Shown here: positions 1-6,609 of the stretch, one piece after another
How the letters are laid out: each line of letters begins with the position of its first letter
Numbering within the stretch: position 1 is the stretch's first letter
Notes under the pieces: model-generated
Database searches by the model: none
Told to the model about the DNA's origin: nothing
Seen by the model: the letters and a program-made list of their open reading frames with translations, nothing else
Source of the DNA: an uncultured Clostridia bacterium
Lineage (GTDB): Bacteria > Bacillota > Clostridia > Oscillospirales > Oscillospiraceae
DNA length: 8,718 nt
Direction: 5' to 3'
Assembly: GCA_947177115.1 (NCBI GenBank)
Contig: CAMWTG010000099.1
Span: 1 to 8,718 of the forward strand
Position numbers and translations under genes: made by a program

Positions 1-6
1 ATCAGC

Positions 7-12
7 TATAAT
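7..12 (+). promoter_or_regulatory. -10 box of the BceAB-type operon promoter (partial)
   Basis: A perfect TATAAT lies 33 bases before the ATPase start codon, so transcription would begin near base 19 and leave a leader of about 27 bases. The -35 element would fall before base 1, so the promoter is only partly visible. Operons of this transporter type are commonly activated by a BceR-type response regulator binding upstream of the -35; that region is not in the window. Confidence 0.6.
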
Positions 13-45
13 AAACCCGCAAACAAACCCAAGGAGGAAAAGACA

Positions 46-813
46 ATGCCGATTCTGCAAGTCAGCGATCTGAAAAAGATCTATACCACCCGCTTCGGCG
101 GCCAGCAGGTCCAGGCGCTCACCAGCGTCAACTTCGCCGTGGAGCCGGGGGAATACGTAGCCATCATGGGCGAGTCCGGGTCCGGCAAGACCACCCTGCT
201 GAACATCCTCGCCGCCCTGGATAAGCCCACCAGCGGGCAGGTGCTCCTGGACGGGAAAAATATCGTCACCATCAAGGAGAAGGACATCGCCGCCTTCCGC
301 CGGGACCACCTGGGGTTCGTCTTCCAGGACTTCAACCTGCTGGACACCTTCTCCATTCAGGACAACATCCTCCTTCCCCTGGTGCTGGCGGGGAAGACCT
401 ACAAGGAGATGGAGCAGCGCCTGCTGCCCCTGGCCCGGCGGCTGGGCATCGACGAGCTGCTGAAAAAGTACCCCTACGAGATCTCCGGCGGACAGAAGCA
501 GCGGGCGGCCGTGGCCCGGGCCCTCATCACCGAGCCCCGGATCGTCCTGGCCGACGAGCCCACCGGGGCCCTGGACAGCAAGGCCACCGACAGCCTCCTG
601 AGCCTCTTCGACCAGGTGAACGCCGAGGGGCAGACCATCCTCATGGTCACCCACTCCACCAAGGCCGCCAGCCACGCCAAGCGGGTCATGTTCATCCGGG
701 ACGGCGAGGTGTTCCACCAGATCTACAAGGGCGTCAGCTCCACCGAGGAGATGTACCAGAAGATCTCCGACACCCTGACCCTCCTTGCCGCCGGAGGTGA
801 GGAAGATGCGTAA
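46..813 (+). CDS. ABC transporter ATP-binding protein, BceA type
   Basis: This is the cytoplasmic ATPase that powers the membrane permease encoded next. All ABC motifs are visible in the 255-residue protein: Walker A GESGSGKTT at 42-50, Q-loop Gln94, signature ISGGQ at 146-150, Walker B IVLADEP at 166-172 with catalytic Glu171, D-loop GALD at 174-177 and switch His203. Length and motif wording fit the MacB/LolD/BceA branch, whose members pair with FtsX-like permeases. The ATG at 46 follows AAGGAGG (31-37) at 8-base spacing. The 3' end overlaps the permease gene by 8 bases, implying translational coupling. The partner's 10-TM architecture makes a peptide-antibiotic sensing or resistance role (bacitracin, lantibiotics and similar) the best inference. 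The actual substrate cannot be read from the sequence. Confidence 0.93.
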   Translation: MPILQVSDLKKIYTTRFGGQQVQALTSVNFAVEPGEYVAIMGESGSGKTTLLNILAALDKPTSGQVLLDGKNIVTIKEKDIAAFRRDHLGFVFQDFNLLDTFSIQDNILLPLVLAGKTYKEMEQRLLPLARRLGIDELLKKYPYEISGGQKQRAAVARALITEPRIVLADEPTGALDSKATDSLLSLFDQVNAEGQTILMVTHSTKAASHAKRVMFIRDGEVFHQIYKGVSSTEEMYQKISDTLTLLAAGGEEDA

Positions 814-2878
814 TTCCAGCCTCTATCCCAAGCTGGCCCTGCAGAGCATCCGCAACAACCGGAAGTTCTATTTCCCCTATATCCTGGCCCTGCTGGGGGA
901 CGTGGCGGCGATCTATATCATGTCCGCCCTGGTCAAGGACCCCGGCGTAAAGGATATAACGCCGGGACGGCCTAACGGCTACATGTATGTGGAAGTCTTC
1001 ATGTCCATCGGCATGGTCATTGCTTTCATGTTTTCCGCCATCTTCGTACTGTATATCAACGGATTCCTCATGAAGCAGCGAAAGAAGGAGCTGGGCCTAT
1101 ACAACATCCTGGGCATGGGCAAGGGGCATATCGCTCTCGTGCTGGTCATTGAGACCCTGCTCATCGCCGTGCTGGGCATCGGCGGCGGCATCATCACGGG
1201 CCTGATCCTCCACAAGCTGGTGAGCTTGGTCCTCCACAAGCTGGTCGGGATGCCGGCGCCCTTCGGGTTCTATATCTGCTGGGACGGCATGGCCTGGACG
1301 GCGCTCCTCTTTGCGGGGCTGCTGGCCGTGACGCTGCTGCTCAGCCTCAACAAGGTCCGGGTGTCGAAGCCCATCGAGCTGCTGCGGAGCGGGAACATGG
1401 GCGAGCGGGAGCCTAAGACCAAGTGGTTCGCGACCCTGCTGGGCATCGTCACCCTGGGCTGGGGCTACTACATCGCCGTCACCACCCGCACTGGTATGGA
1501 CGCCATCGTGTGGTACTTCGTGGCGGTGGGACTGGTGATCGTGGGGACGTACTGCCTCTTCGAGGCCGTAAGCATCTTCATCCTGAAGGCCCTGCGGAAG
1601 AACAAGCGGTTCTATTACAAGACCAGCCATTTCATCAACGTCAGCGGGATGCTCCACCGGATGAACCAGAACGCCGTGGGCCTTGCCAACATCTGCATCC
1701 TGTGTACCATGGTGATGGTCATGCTCTCCGGCACCCTGTCCCTGTATCTGGGCACGGCGGACGTGATCCGGGAGCAATACCCCGGGGACATCAACGTGGA
1801 GGTCCGCTACTTCCCCCAGCCGGTGGAGGGGGAGGAGGACTGGGCCCCCTTCGATCCCAACGCCATGCTGGCGGGCATTACCGGCTTTATTGAGAAGCAG
1901 GGCGCGGCGGTGGAGAACGTCCGCACCAGCTATGACCTGAGCTTCGGCGCGGGGATGGTCTCCGATGGGGTGTATACCACGGACCGCTTCAACGCCGCCG
2001 CCAAGGAGATCGTGCTGATCACCTGCATCACCGAGAGCAACTATACCGCCGCCACCGGCGAGGTGCTGCACCTGGCCCCGGACGAAGTGGCCGCGTACAA
2101 CGTGAAGGGCGATGCGCTGACCTTCCGCTGGACCGTGCCCGAGAAGGGGACGGAGCTGGGGGAGTCCACCTTCCGCATCGTGAAAACGCTGCAGGACAAT
2201 CCTCAGTTCAACCCCGACATCACCCGGCTGGTAACGGTGGTGGTGGCGGACGATGTGATCGGCGATCTGTGGGCCAGACAGGCGGAGGCCTATGTGGACA
2301 ACTGGTCCGATATGCGCTGGTACGCCTACCTGGATGTGGACGCCACGGAGGAGGAGCTGGAGGAACTTGTCAAGATACAGCAGGGCTTCTACGAGACCGA
2401 GCTGTACGAAGAGGTGTACGCGGGCACCGGCTCCTGGATGTACTGCCACTGGAGCTCCCGCAGCGAGGGAGCGGCGGACGCCTACGGCCTGGCGGGGGGC
2501 TTCCTGTTCCTGGGTCTTTTCCTGGGCTTCATCTTCCTGCTGGCCACGGTGCTGATCATCTACTACAAGCAGATCTCCGAGGGCTATGAGGACAAGGAGC
2601 GGTTCGAGATCATGCAGAAGGTGGGCCTCAGCCACAGCGAGGTCAGGCGGTCCATCCACAGCCAGATCCTGATGGTGTTCTTCCTGCCCATTGTGGTGGC
2701 CTCCATCCATATCGTCTTTGACTTCAATATGGTGGAGAAGCTGCTGACCATGTTCTATATCCACAATACCGCCCTGACCGCCCTGTGTACCCTGGGCACG
2801 GTGCTGGTGTTCTTCATCGCCTACGGCATCGTGTACCTGCTGACGGCCCGGACGTATTACAAGATCGTGGAGAGGTGA
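806..2878 (+). CDS. ABC transporter permease, BceB type (FtsX-like domains)
   Basis: This 690-residue integral membrane protein is the permease partner of the preceding ATPase. About ten hydrophobic segments can be seen (roughly 22-44, 63-83, 112-137, 162-182, 208-225, 233-260, 292-313, 562-586, 620-640, 655-680). A polar domain of about 245 residues (314-560) sits between TM7 and TM8, the hallmark of BceB-type permeases, where it contacts the peptide antibiotic and the sensor kinase. The N-terminus (LALQSIRNNRKFYFPY, residues 10-25) is typical of the family. I chose ATG 806 because GGAGGTGAGGA (793-803) precedes it; an upstream in-frame TTG at 785 would lie before that site. Residues 135-150 contain a tandem eight-residue duplication (LHKLVSLV/LHKLVGMP). 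Cargo is unknown; flippase-like release of antibiotic from lipid targets is a family-level expectation. Confidence 0.9.
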   Translation: MRNSSLYPKLALQSIRNNRKFYFPYILALLGDVAAIYIMSALVKDPGVKDITPGRPNGYMYVEVFMSIGMVIAFMFSAIFVLYINGFLMKQRKKELGLYNILGMGKGHIALVLVIETLLIAVLGIGGGIITGLILHKLVSLVLHKLVGMPAPFGFYICWDGMAWTALLFAGLLAVTLLLSLNKVRVSKPIELLRSGNMGEREPKTKWFATLLGIVTLGWGYYIAVTTRTGMDAIVWYFVAVGLVIVGTYCLFEAVSIFILKALRKNKRFYYKTSHFINVSGMLHRMNQNAVGLANICILCTMVMVMLSGTLSLYLGTADVIREQYPGDINVEVRYFPQPVEGEEDWAPFDPNAMLAGITGFIEKQGAAVENVRTSYDLSFGAGMVSDGVYTTDRFNAAAKEIVLITCITESNYTAATGEVLHLAPDEVAAYNVKGDALTFRWTVPEKGTELGESTFRIVKTLQDNPQFNPDITRLVTVVVADDVIGDLWARQAEAYVDNWSDMRWYAYLDVDATEEELEELVKIQQGFYETELYEEVYAGTGSWMYCHWSSRSEGAADAYGLAGGFLFLGLFLGFIFLLATVLIIYYKQISEGYEDKERFEIMQKVGLSHSEVRRSIHSQILMVFFLPIVVASIHIVFDFNMVEKLLTMFYIHNTALTALCTLGTVLVFFIAYGIVYLLTARTYYKIVER

Positions 2879-2884
2879 ATCGAA

Positions 2885-2974
2885 ATGAAGAAGTACACGA
2901 AGATCCTCCTGGCCGCCGCCGTTCTGGCGGCGGCATGCGGGATCGGACGGCTGCGCAAGCGGCGGCGGGCGTGA
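2885..2974 (+). CDS. 29-residue putative lipopeptide or membrane peptide, unrecognised
   Basis: A short ORF starts 6 bases after the permease stop, with AGAGGTGA (2871-2878) as its ribosome binding site. The peptide begins MKKYTKILLAAAVLAAAC and ends GIGRLRKRRRA. It has a charged N-terminus, a hydrophobic core at residues 7-17 and Cys18 in a lipobox-like context (Leu-Ala-Ala-Ala-Cys). If processed as a lipoprotein, the mature product would be only 12 residues carrying six positive charges. Alternatively it is a single-pass membrane peptide with a basic tail. I recognise no family. Position and ribosome binding site support translation and co-expression with the transporter; function is unknown. 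Confidence 0.6.
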   Translation: MKKYTKILLAAAVLAAACGIGRLRKRRRA

Positions 2975-3014
2975 ATCCCCGCCTGCCATACGAGGACGGA
3001 AAGGAGCGTTGACA

Positions 3015-3248
3015 ATGGACCGGGTAGATACTGCTTTGATGCTGGCCATGCTGTGCCTGATGGCGGGGACGCTGCTGGTGGGGTTCAGCCGCCCGCTGTG
3101 GTGGATGCTCCACAAGCGGGGCCCGGACGGGCGGAAGATCGCCCCCCGGCACTATGAATGGCTGCTGCGGGCGCCGGGACTGGCGCTGCTGGCGGTGGCG
3201 GGATGCATCATCGGGATGAGCGTCATGGGGATGTTCCCATTTCAATAA
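3015..3248 (+). CDS. Small two-TM membrane protein, unrecognised
   Basis: This encodes 77 residues. AAGGAG (3001-3006) precedes ATG 3015 by 8 bases; a TTG at 3009 in the same frame is too close to that site to be the start. Two hydrophobic helices are predicted by eye at about 6-24 and 50-73. They are joined by a basic loop (HKRGPDGRKIAPRH, 33-46), which by the positive-inside rule should be cytoplasmic, putting both termini outside. It is the last gene before the operon terminator and lies 40 bases after the 29-residue ORF, so it is probably co-transcribed with the transporter. No domain is recognised. An accessory subunit or regulator of the transporter is only a guess from position. Confidence 0.7.
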   Translation: MDRVDTALMLAMLCLMAGTLLVGFSRPLWWMLHKRGPDGRKIAPRHYEWLLRAPGLALLAVAGCIIGMSVMGMFPFQ

Positions 3249-3307
3249 GTGTGCCCAGTATAGACCGCTTCCCCTCCTTCCGGCGGAAAAGCGTACATAT
3301 ACCGCAG

Positions 3308-3340
3308 AAAAAGGGTCCCGGCCGCGGCCGGGGCCCTTTT
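3308..3340 (+). terminator. Rho-independent terminator closing the transporter operon
   Basis: The stem pairs GGGTCCCGGCC (3313-3323) with GGCCGGGGCCC (3326-3336), 11 bp with one G-U pair. The inner two or so pairs probably open to form the loop. TTTT (3337-3340) follows and AAAAA (3308-3312) precedes, so it could act in both directions. It separates the transporter operon from the xanthine dehydrogenase promoter. Confidence 0.85.
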
Positions 3341-3375
3341 CCCGCCGGCTGCACATGTTCCCGAACAACTGGGAG

Positions 3376-3404
3376 TTGCAAGTATCGGAAATATCCGCTA
3401 TAAT
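3376..3404 (+). promoter_or_regulatory. Sigma-A-type promoter of the selenium-dependent xanthine dehydrogenase gene
   Basis: TTGCAA (3376-3381), a 17-base spacer and a perfect TATAAT (3399-3404) form a near-consensus housekeeping promoter. Transcription should start near 3411, giving a leader of about 47 bases. An in-frame ATG at 3407 lies before the expected start point, which rules it out as the translation start. No obvious operator repeat is visible around the promoter. Confidence 0.85.
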
Positions 3405-3457
3405 GGATGCATTGTCTTGATGGAGCAATTGAGGAAAATACAGCAAGGAGAAGCGCA

Positions 3458-6016
3458 ATGTCTACATTTACCGTGAACGGGAAAACCGTTTCCACCGAGA
3501 AAAATCAAAAACTGATCCGGTTCCTCCGGGACGAACTGCGCCTGACCAGCGTGAAGGACGGGTGCAGCGAGGGAGCCTGCGGCACCTGCACCATCCTGGT
3601 AGACGGGAAAGCGGTCCGGGCCTGCGTCTTTACCACCGACAAGATGGATGGCAAATCCATCGTCACCACAGAGGGCCTCAGCGGCTTTGAAAAAGAAGCC
3701 TACACCTACGGCTTCGGCGAGGCAGGGACGGTCCAGTGCGGCTTTTGCATCCCCGGCATGGTCATGGCGGCCAAGGGCCTGCTGGACCGGAACCCGGACC
3801 CCACCGTGGACGAGATCAAATCCGCCCTGCGGACCAACATCTGCCGGTGTACCGGGTATGTGAAGATCATCGAAGGCGTGCGCCTGACGGCAAAGATCCT
3901 CCGGGAGGGCCGCATCCCGGAGGAGGAAGAGGGCCGGGAATGGAAGCTGGGCAGCCGGGTCCACCGTATCGATGTGGCCGAGAAGGTCCAGGGGACGGGG
4001 ATCTACCCCGATGATGTGTATATGGACGGGATGCTCTACGCCTCCGCCGTCCGCTCCGCCCACCCCCGGGCCATTGTCAAAGCTATCCACACCGAGAAGG
4101 CCAGGGCCCTGCCGGGGGTGGCGGGCGTATTCACCGCCGCCGACATCCCCGGCCAGAACAAGGTGGGGCACCTAGTCAAGGACTGGGATACCATGATCGC
4201 CGTAGGGAGCATGACCCACTATCTGGGCGATGCCATCTGCCTGGTAGCCGCCGAGACCCCGGAGATCCTGGAGGAGGCCAAAAAACTGGTGGAGGTGGAC
4301 TACGAGGTCCTGGAGCCCGTACGCTCTCCCCAGGAGGCCATGCTGCCGGACGCGCCCCTGGTCCACAAGAGCGGCAACCTCATGGCCCACAAGCACATCC
4401 AGCGGGGCAACGCCGCCTTCGCCATCGCCAAGAGCAAGTACGTCCTCACCCGGCAGTTCAGCACCCCCTACACCGAGCACGCCTTCCTGGAGCCGGAGTG
4501 CGCCGTGGCCTACCCCAATGGGGACGGCGTTATGATCCTCTCCACCGACCAGGGCGCTTACGACACCCAGCACGAGACCGCCCCCATGCTGGGCCTGCCG
4601 CCGGAGAAGGTGAAGGTGAAGAACCTGCTGGTGGGCGGCGGCTTCGGCGGCAAGGAGGACGTTACCGTCCAGCACCATGCCGCGCTGGCCGCCTATCTCA
4701 CGGGACGGCCCGTCAAATGCAAGCTGACCCGGGCGGAGAGCCTGCTGATCCACCCCAAGCGGCACCCCATGGAGATGGAGTTCGCCATGGGCTGCGATGA
4801 AAACGGCATCATTCAGGGGGTCGCCGCCAACGTCATCGCCGACACCGGGGCTTACGCCTCCCTGGGCGGGCCGGTGCTGGAGCGGGCCTGCACCCACGCG
4901 GCGGGTCCCTATCACTACGAGGCGTTCCAGATCGATGGCTACGCCTATTATACCAACAATCCCCCCGCCGGAGCCTTCCGGGGCTTCGGGGTGACCCAGA
5001 CCTGTTTTGGCCTGGAAACCATGCTCAACGAAATGGCGGAGCTGGTGGGCATCTCCCCCTGGGAGATCCGTTACCGCAACGCCATCCGGCCCGGCGAGGC
5101 CCTGCCCAACGGCCAGATCGTGGGACCGGAGACCGGTCTGGTGGAGACCCTGGAAGCAGTCAAACCCTACTTTGATAACGCCAGATACGTTGGACTGGCC
5201 TGCGCCATGAAAAACGCCGGCGTGGGCGTGGGCATCCCCGACACGGGCCGCTGCCGGCTGACGGTGGAGGAGGGAAAGATCCACATCCGGGCCGGAGCCT
5301 CCTGCATCGGCCAGGGACTGGGAACGGTACTGGTGCAGCTGTGCTGCGAGCTGCTGGGCGTGAAGCGGACGGACGTGGTCTATGAGCGGAGCAATACCTT
5401 CAATGCCCCCGACTCCGGCACCACCTCCGGCTCCCGGCAGACCCTCGTCACCGGAGAAGCCTGCCGCCGGGCCTGTGAGGATCTGAAAAAGGCCCTGGCG
5501 GGCAAGACCCTCTCCGACCTGAACGGGACGGAATACTACGGCGAATATCTGGCCAAGACAGATCCTCTGGGGGCCCCGGTGCCCAATCCGGTGAGCCATG
5601 TGGCCTACGGCTATGCCACCCAGCTGTGCGAGCTGGATGAGGACGGCAGGCTCAAACGCTTGGTGGCCGCCCACGATGTGGGCAAGGCCGTCAATCCCCT
5701 GTCCTGCGAGGGGCAGATCGAGGGCGGCGTGGTCATGAGCATGGGCTTCGCCCTGACGGAGCAGTATCCGGTAACGGACTGCAGGCCCACCGCCAAATAT
5801 GGGACGCTGGGCCTTTTCAAGGCCAACCAGATCCCGGAGATCAAGGCCATCGTGGTAGAAAAGCCGGGCCTGGACGTAGCCTGCGGGGCCATTGGCATCG
5901 GCGAGATCACCTCCATCCCCACCGCCCCCGCCATTTCCGAGGCGTACTACCAATATGACCGGAAACGGCGGTATACGCTGCCGCTGGAGGATACGCCCTA
6001 CAGCAGGAAGAAATAG
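3458..6016 (+). CDS. xdh: Selenium-dependent xanthine dehydrogenase, single-chain molybdenum hydroxylase
   Basis: This 852-residue cytoplasmic enzyme hydroxylates purines such as xanthine using a molybdopterin centre with a labile selenium ligand. That chemistry is known for the family and inferred here. Domain order: plant-type [2Fe-2S] domain (Cys36, 41, 44, 56), second [2Fe-2S] domain (Cys94, 97, 129, 131), then the Mo domain from about 165 to the end. There is no FAD domain, as expected for the family. Visible active-site elements are GGGFGGKE (393-400), LERAC (474-478), AFRGFG (506-511), IGQG (617-620) and GIGE with catalytic Glu816. Glu400 and Arg476 match the purine-binding Glu802 and Arg880 of bovine xanthine oxidase, favouring a purine over an aldehyde substrate. 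Where the bovine enzyme has Gln767 this protein appears to have Thr339. ATG 3458 follows AAGGAG (3445-3450) by 7 bases. The FAD/electron-transfer partner is not in the window. Confidence 0.92.
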   Translation: MSTFTVNGKTVSTEKNQKLIRFLRDELRLTSVKDGCSEGACGTCTILVDGKAVRACVFTTDKMDGKSIVTTEGLSGFEKEAYTYGFGEAGTVQCGFCIPGMVMAAKGLLDRNPDPTVDEIKSALRTNICRCTGYVKIIEGVRLTAKILREGRIPEEEEGREWKLGSRVHRIDVAEKVQGTGIYPDDVYMDGMLYASAVRSAHPRAIVKAIHTEKARALPGVAGVFTAADIPGQNKVGHLVKDWDTMIAVGSMTHYLGDAICLVAAETPEILEEAKKLVEVDYEVLEPVRSPQEAMLPDAPLVHKSGNLMAHKHIQRGNAAFAIAKSKYVLTRQFSTPYTEHAFLEPECAVAYPNGDGVMILSTDQGAYDTQHETAPMLGLPPEKVKVKNLLVGGGFGGKEDVTVQHHAALAAYLTGRPVKCKLTRAESLLIHPKRHPMEMEFAMGCDENGIIQGVAANVIADTGAYASLGGPVLERACTHAAGPYHYEAFQIDGYAYYTNNPPAGAFRGFGVTQTCFGLETMLNEMAELVGISPWEIRYRNAIRPGEALPNGQIVGPETGLVETLEAVKPYFDNARYVGLACAMKNAGVGVGIPDTGRCRLTVEEGKIHIRAGASCIGQGLGTVLVQLCCELLGVKRTDVVYERSNTFNAPDSGTTSGSRQTLVTGEACRRACEDLKKALAGKTLSDLNGTEYYGEYLAKTDPLGAPVPNPVSHVAYGYATQLCELDEDGRLKRLVAAHDVGKAVNPLSCEGQIEGGVVMSMGFALTEQYPVTDCRPTAKYGTLGLFKANQIPEIKAIVVEKPGLDVACGAIGIGEITSIPTAPAISEAYYQYDRKRRYTLPLEDTPYSRKK

Positions 6017-6033
6017 CCGGCACGCCGGCAGAA

Positions 6034-6072
6034 CAAGACGCTATGCGCCCCAAAAAGGCGCATAGCGTCTTG
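6034..6072 (+). terminator. Probable intrinsic terminator after xdh
   Basis: A perfect 16-bp stem (6034-6049 with 6057-6072) has a CCAAAAA loop. It begins 18 bases after the xdh stop codon. The downstream tract is short (CTTT after the stem), so termination may be partial, which would let the small carrier gene be read from the xdh promoter. Confidence 0.7.
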
Positions 6073-6081
6073 CTTTGGGAG

Positions 6082-6113
6082 AAAAAGCGCGGCCACCGGC
6101 CCGGGGCCCGCGC
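6082..6113 (-). terminator. GC hairpin with T-tract on the minus strand
   Basis: GCGCGGCC (6087-6094) pairs with GGCCCGCGC (6105-6113) with one bulged base. AAAAA (6082-6086) precedes the stem on the plus strand, so the T-tract required for intrinsic termination follows the stem on the minus strand. No minus-strand gene is visible for it to terminate; it may limit antisense transcription or simply be structured RNA in the carrier gene leader. Confidence 0.4.
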
Positions 6114-6172
6114 GGCGGAACGGTCACGTCCGGGAGCCGCCCGGCATATAGTAATGACGGGAGGCGGTAGCA

Positions 6173-6427
6173 TTGTCATATTACCTGCTGCTGAGCCGTT
6201 CCATCACCCATGCCCAGCGTATGAGCCGGACCCTGGAGCGGGCGGGGATCACCGCCCGGTTCTTCCGGCCCCCTATGGGGTTGACCGATAGAGGCTGCAG
6301 CTACGCGGTCCGCATCGGCGGGGATTATCTGTCCGCCGCCATGGACTGCCTGCGGCGCGAGGGGTTGGCGCCCATGCGCATATTCCGCGCGGCGGGCGAT
6401 GGGTCGTTCAGCGAAATCACCATGTAA
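6173..6427 (+). CDS. Se/S carrier-like protein (DUF3343 family)
   Basis: This 84-residue cytoplasmic protein matches, by recall, the small DUF3343 family annotated as putative Se/S carrier-like. The N-terminal YYLLLSRSITHAQRMSRTLE, GITARFFRPP (25-34) and a single cysteine in RGCSYAVRI (Cys42) fit the family pattern of a strand-helix start followed by a Gly-Cys motif. Such genes recur beside selenium-dependent hydroxylases and EF2568-type desulfurases. The proposed role is to carry selenium or sulfur on the cysteine, but this is a family hypothesis. The start is TTG at 6173, 8 bases after GGAGG (6160-6164); no in-frame ATG or GTG lies nearby upstream, and the first internal Met (17) would remove conserved sequence. 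An ATG at 6154 is in another frame. No convincing promoter is visible between xdh and this gene. Confidence 0.82.
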   Translation: MSYYLLLSRSITHAQRMSRTLERAGITARFFRPPMGLTDRGCSYAVRIGGDYLSAAMDCLRREGLAPMRIFRAAGDGSFSEITM

Positions 6428-6458
6428 AAAAGCCGCCGCCCTTGGGGGGCGGCGGCTT
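6426..6458 (-). terminator. Strong GC hairpin with T-tract on the minus strand
   Basis: AAGCCGCCGCCC (6430-6441) pairs perfectly with GGGCGGCGGCTT (6447-6458) around a 5-base loop. The hairpin starts immediately after the carrier stop codon. A run of six A (6426-6431) lies on the 5' side, so the canonical T-tract is on the minus strand; on the plus strand only TTAC follows. It could still weaken plus-strand transcription or protect the 3' end of the carrier mRNA. Confidence 0.55.
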
Positions 6459-6492
6459 ACCCCGGAGCAGATCCCGGAACCCATAAGGAACA

Positions 6493-6554
6493 GCGGGAAA
6501 CAATGGATGCCGCCCGCAGGAGCGGGCGATGCAGCCGCATCTCCATTGGCCCGC
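6493..6554 (+). other. Multi-stem structured element upstream of the desulfurase gene
   Basis: Nested complementary segments form an extended imperfect stem. GCGGG (6493-6497) pairs with CCCGC (6550-6554), CAATGG (6501-6506) with CCATTG (6543-6548), and ATGC (6507-6510) with GCAT (6537-6540). An inner hairpin CGCCCGC (6511-6517)/GCGGGCG (6522-6528) has an AGGA loop. The region holds no credible ORF. It could be a cis-acting leader RNA or a small RNA; I do not recognise a known riboswitch class. If the weak promoter listed downstream is the true one, the element would instead lie in untranscribed DNA. Confidence 0.45.
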
Positions 6555-6573
6555 CGGACTTTCCTTCTATTTT
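6546..6573 (+). promoter_or_regulatory. Weak candidate promoter of the desulfurase gene
   Basis: TTGGCC (6546-6551), a 16-base spacer and TATTTT (6568-6573) give four of six matches in each box. Transcription would start near 6580, leaving a leader of about 30 bases. It is the best plus-strand match in the gap but is not convincing alone. Confidence 0.25.
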
Positions 6574-6609
6574 CGGGTCTTGCTCCCTATCTGCCAGGAG
6601 AGAAGCGCC

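Noticed and set aside
785..805. TTG start upstream for the permease
   Set aside because: The strong GGAGGTGAGGA site lies between this TTG and ATG 806, so 806 is the start.
1097..3115. 672-codon open frame on the minus strand
   Set aside because: It is antisense to the permease, is compositionally biased (His, Gln, Pro, Gly, Arg) with no recognisable domain, and is a by-product of high GC in third codon positions.
3407..3457. Earlier in-frame ATG for xanthine dehydrogenase
   Set aside because: It lies 3 bases past the -10 box, before the expected transcript start, and the family N-terminus and ribosome binding site point to 3458.
4172..5953. 593-codon open frame on the minus strand
   Set aside because: It lies wholly antisense to the well-supported xanthine dehydrogenase, and its translation resembles no protein family.
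3458..6016. Selenocysteine (in-frame UGA) in the selenium enzyme
   Set aside because: The frame is fully open with no internal UGA. In this family selenium is a labile Mo ligand, not an encoded residue.
6147..6152. TATAGT as a -10 box for the carrier gene
   Set aside because: No -35 at suitable spacing, and the transcript would start on top of the ribosome binding site.
6529..6609. Earlier in-frame ATG for the desulfurase
   Set aside because: The family begins at MIYFDSAATT, and AGGAG at 6596-6600 is placed for ATG 6610. The extra 27 residues look like translated non-coding DNA inside the structured element.
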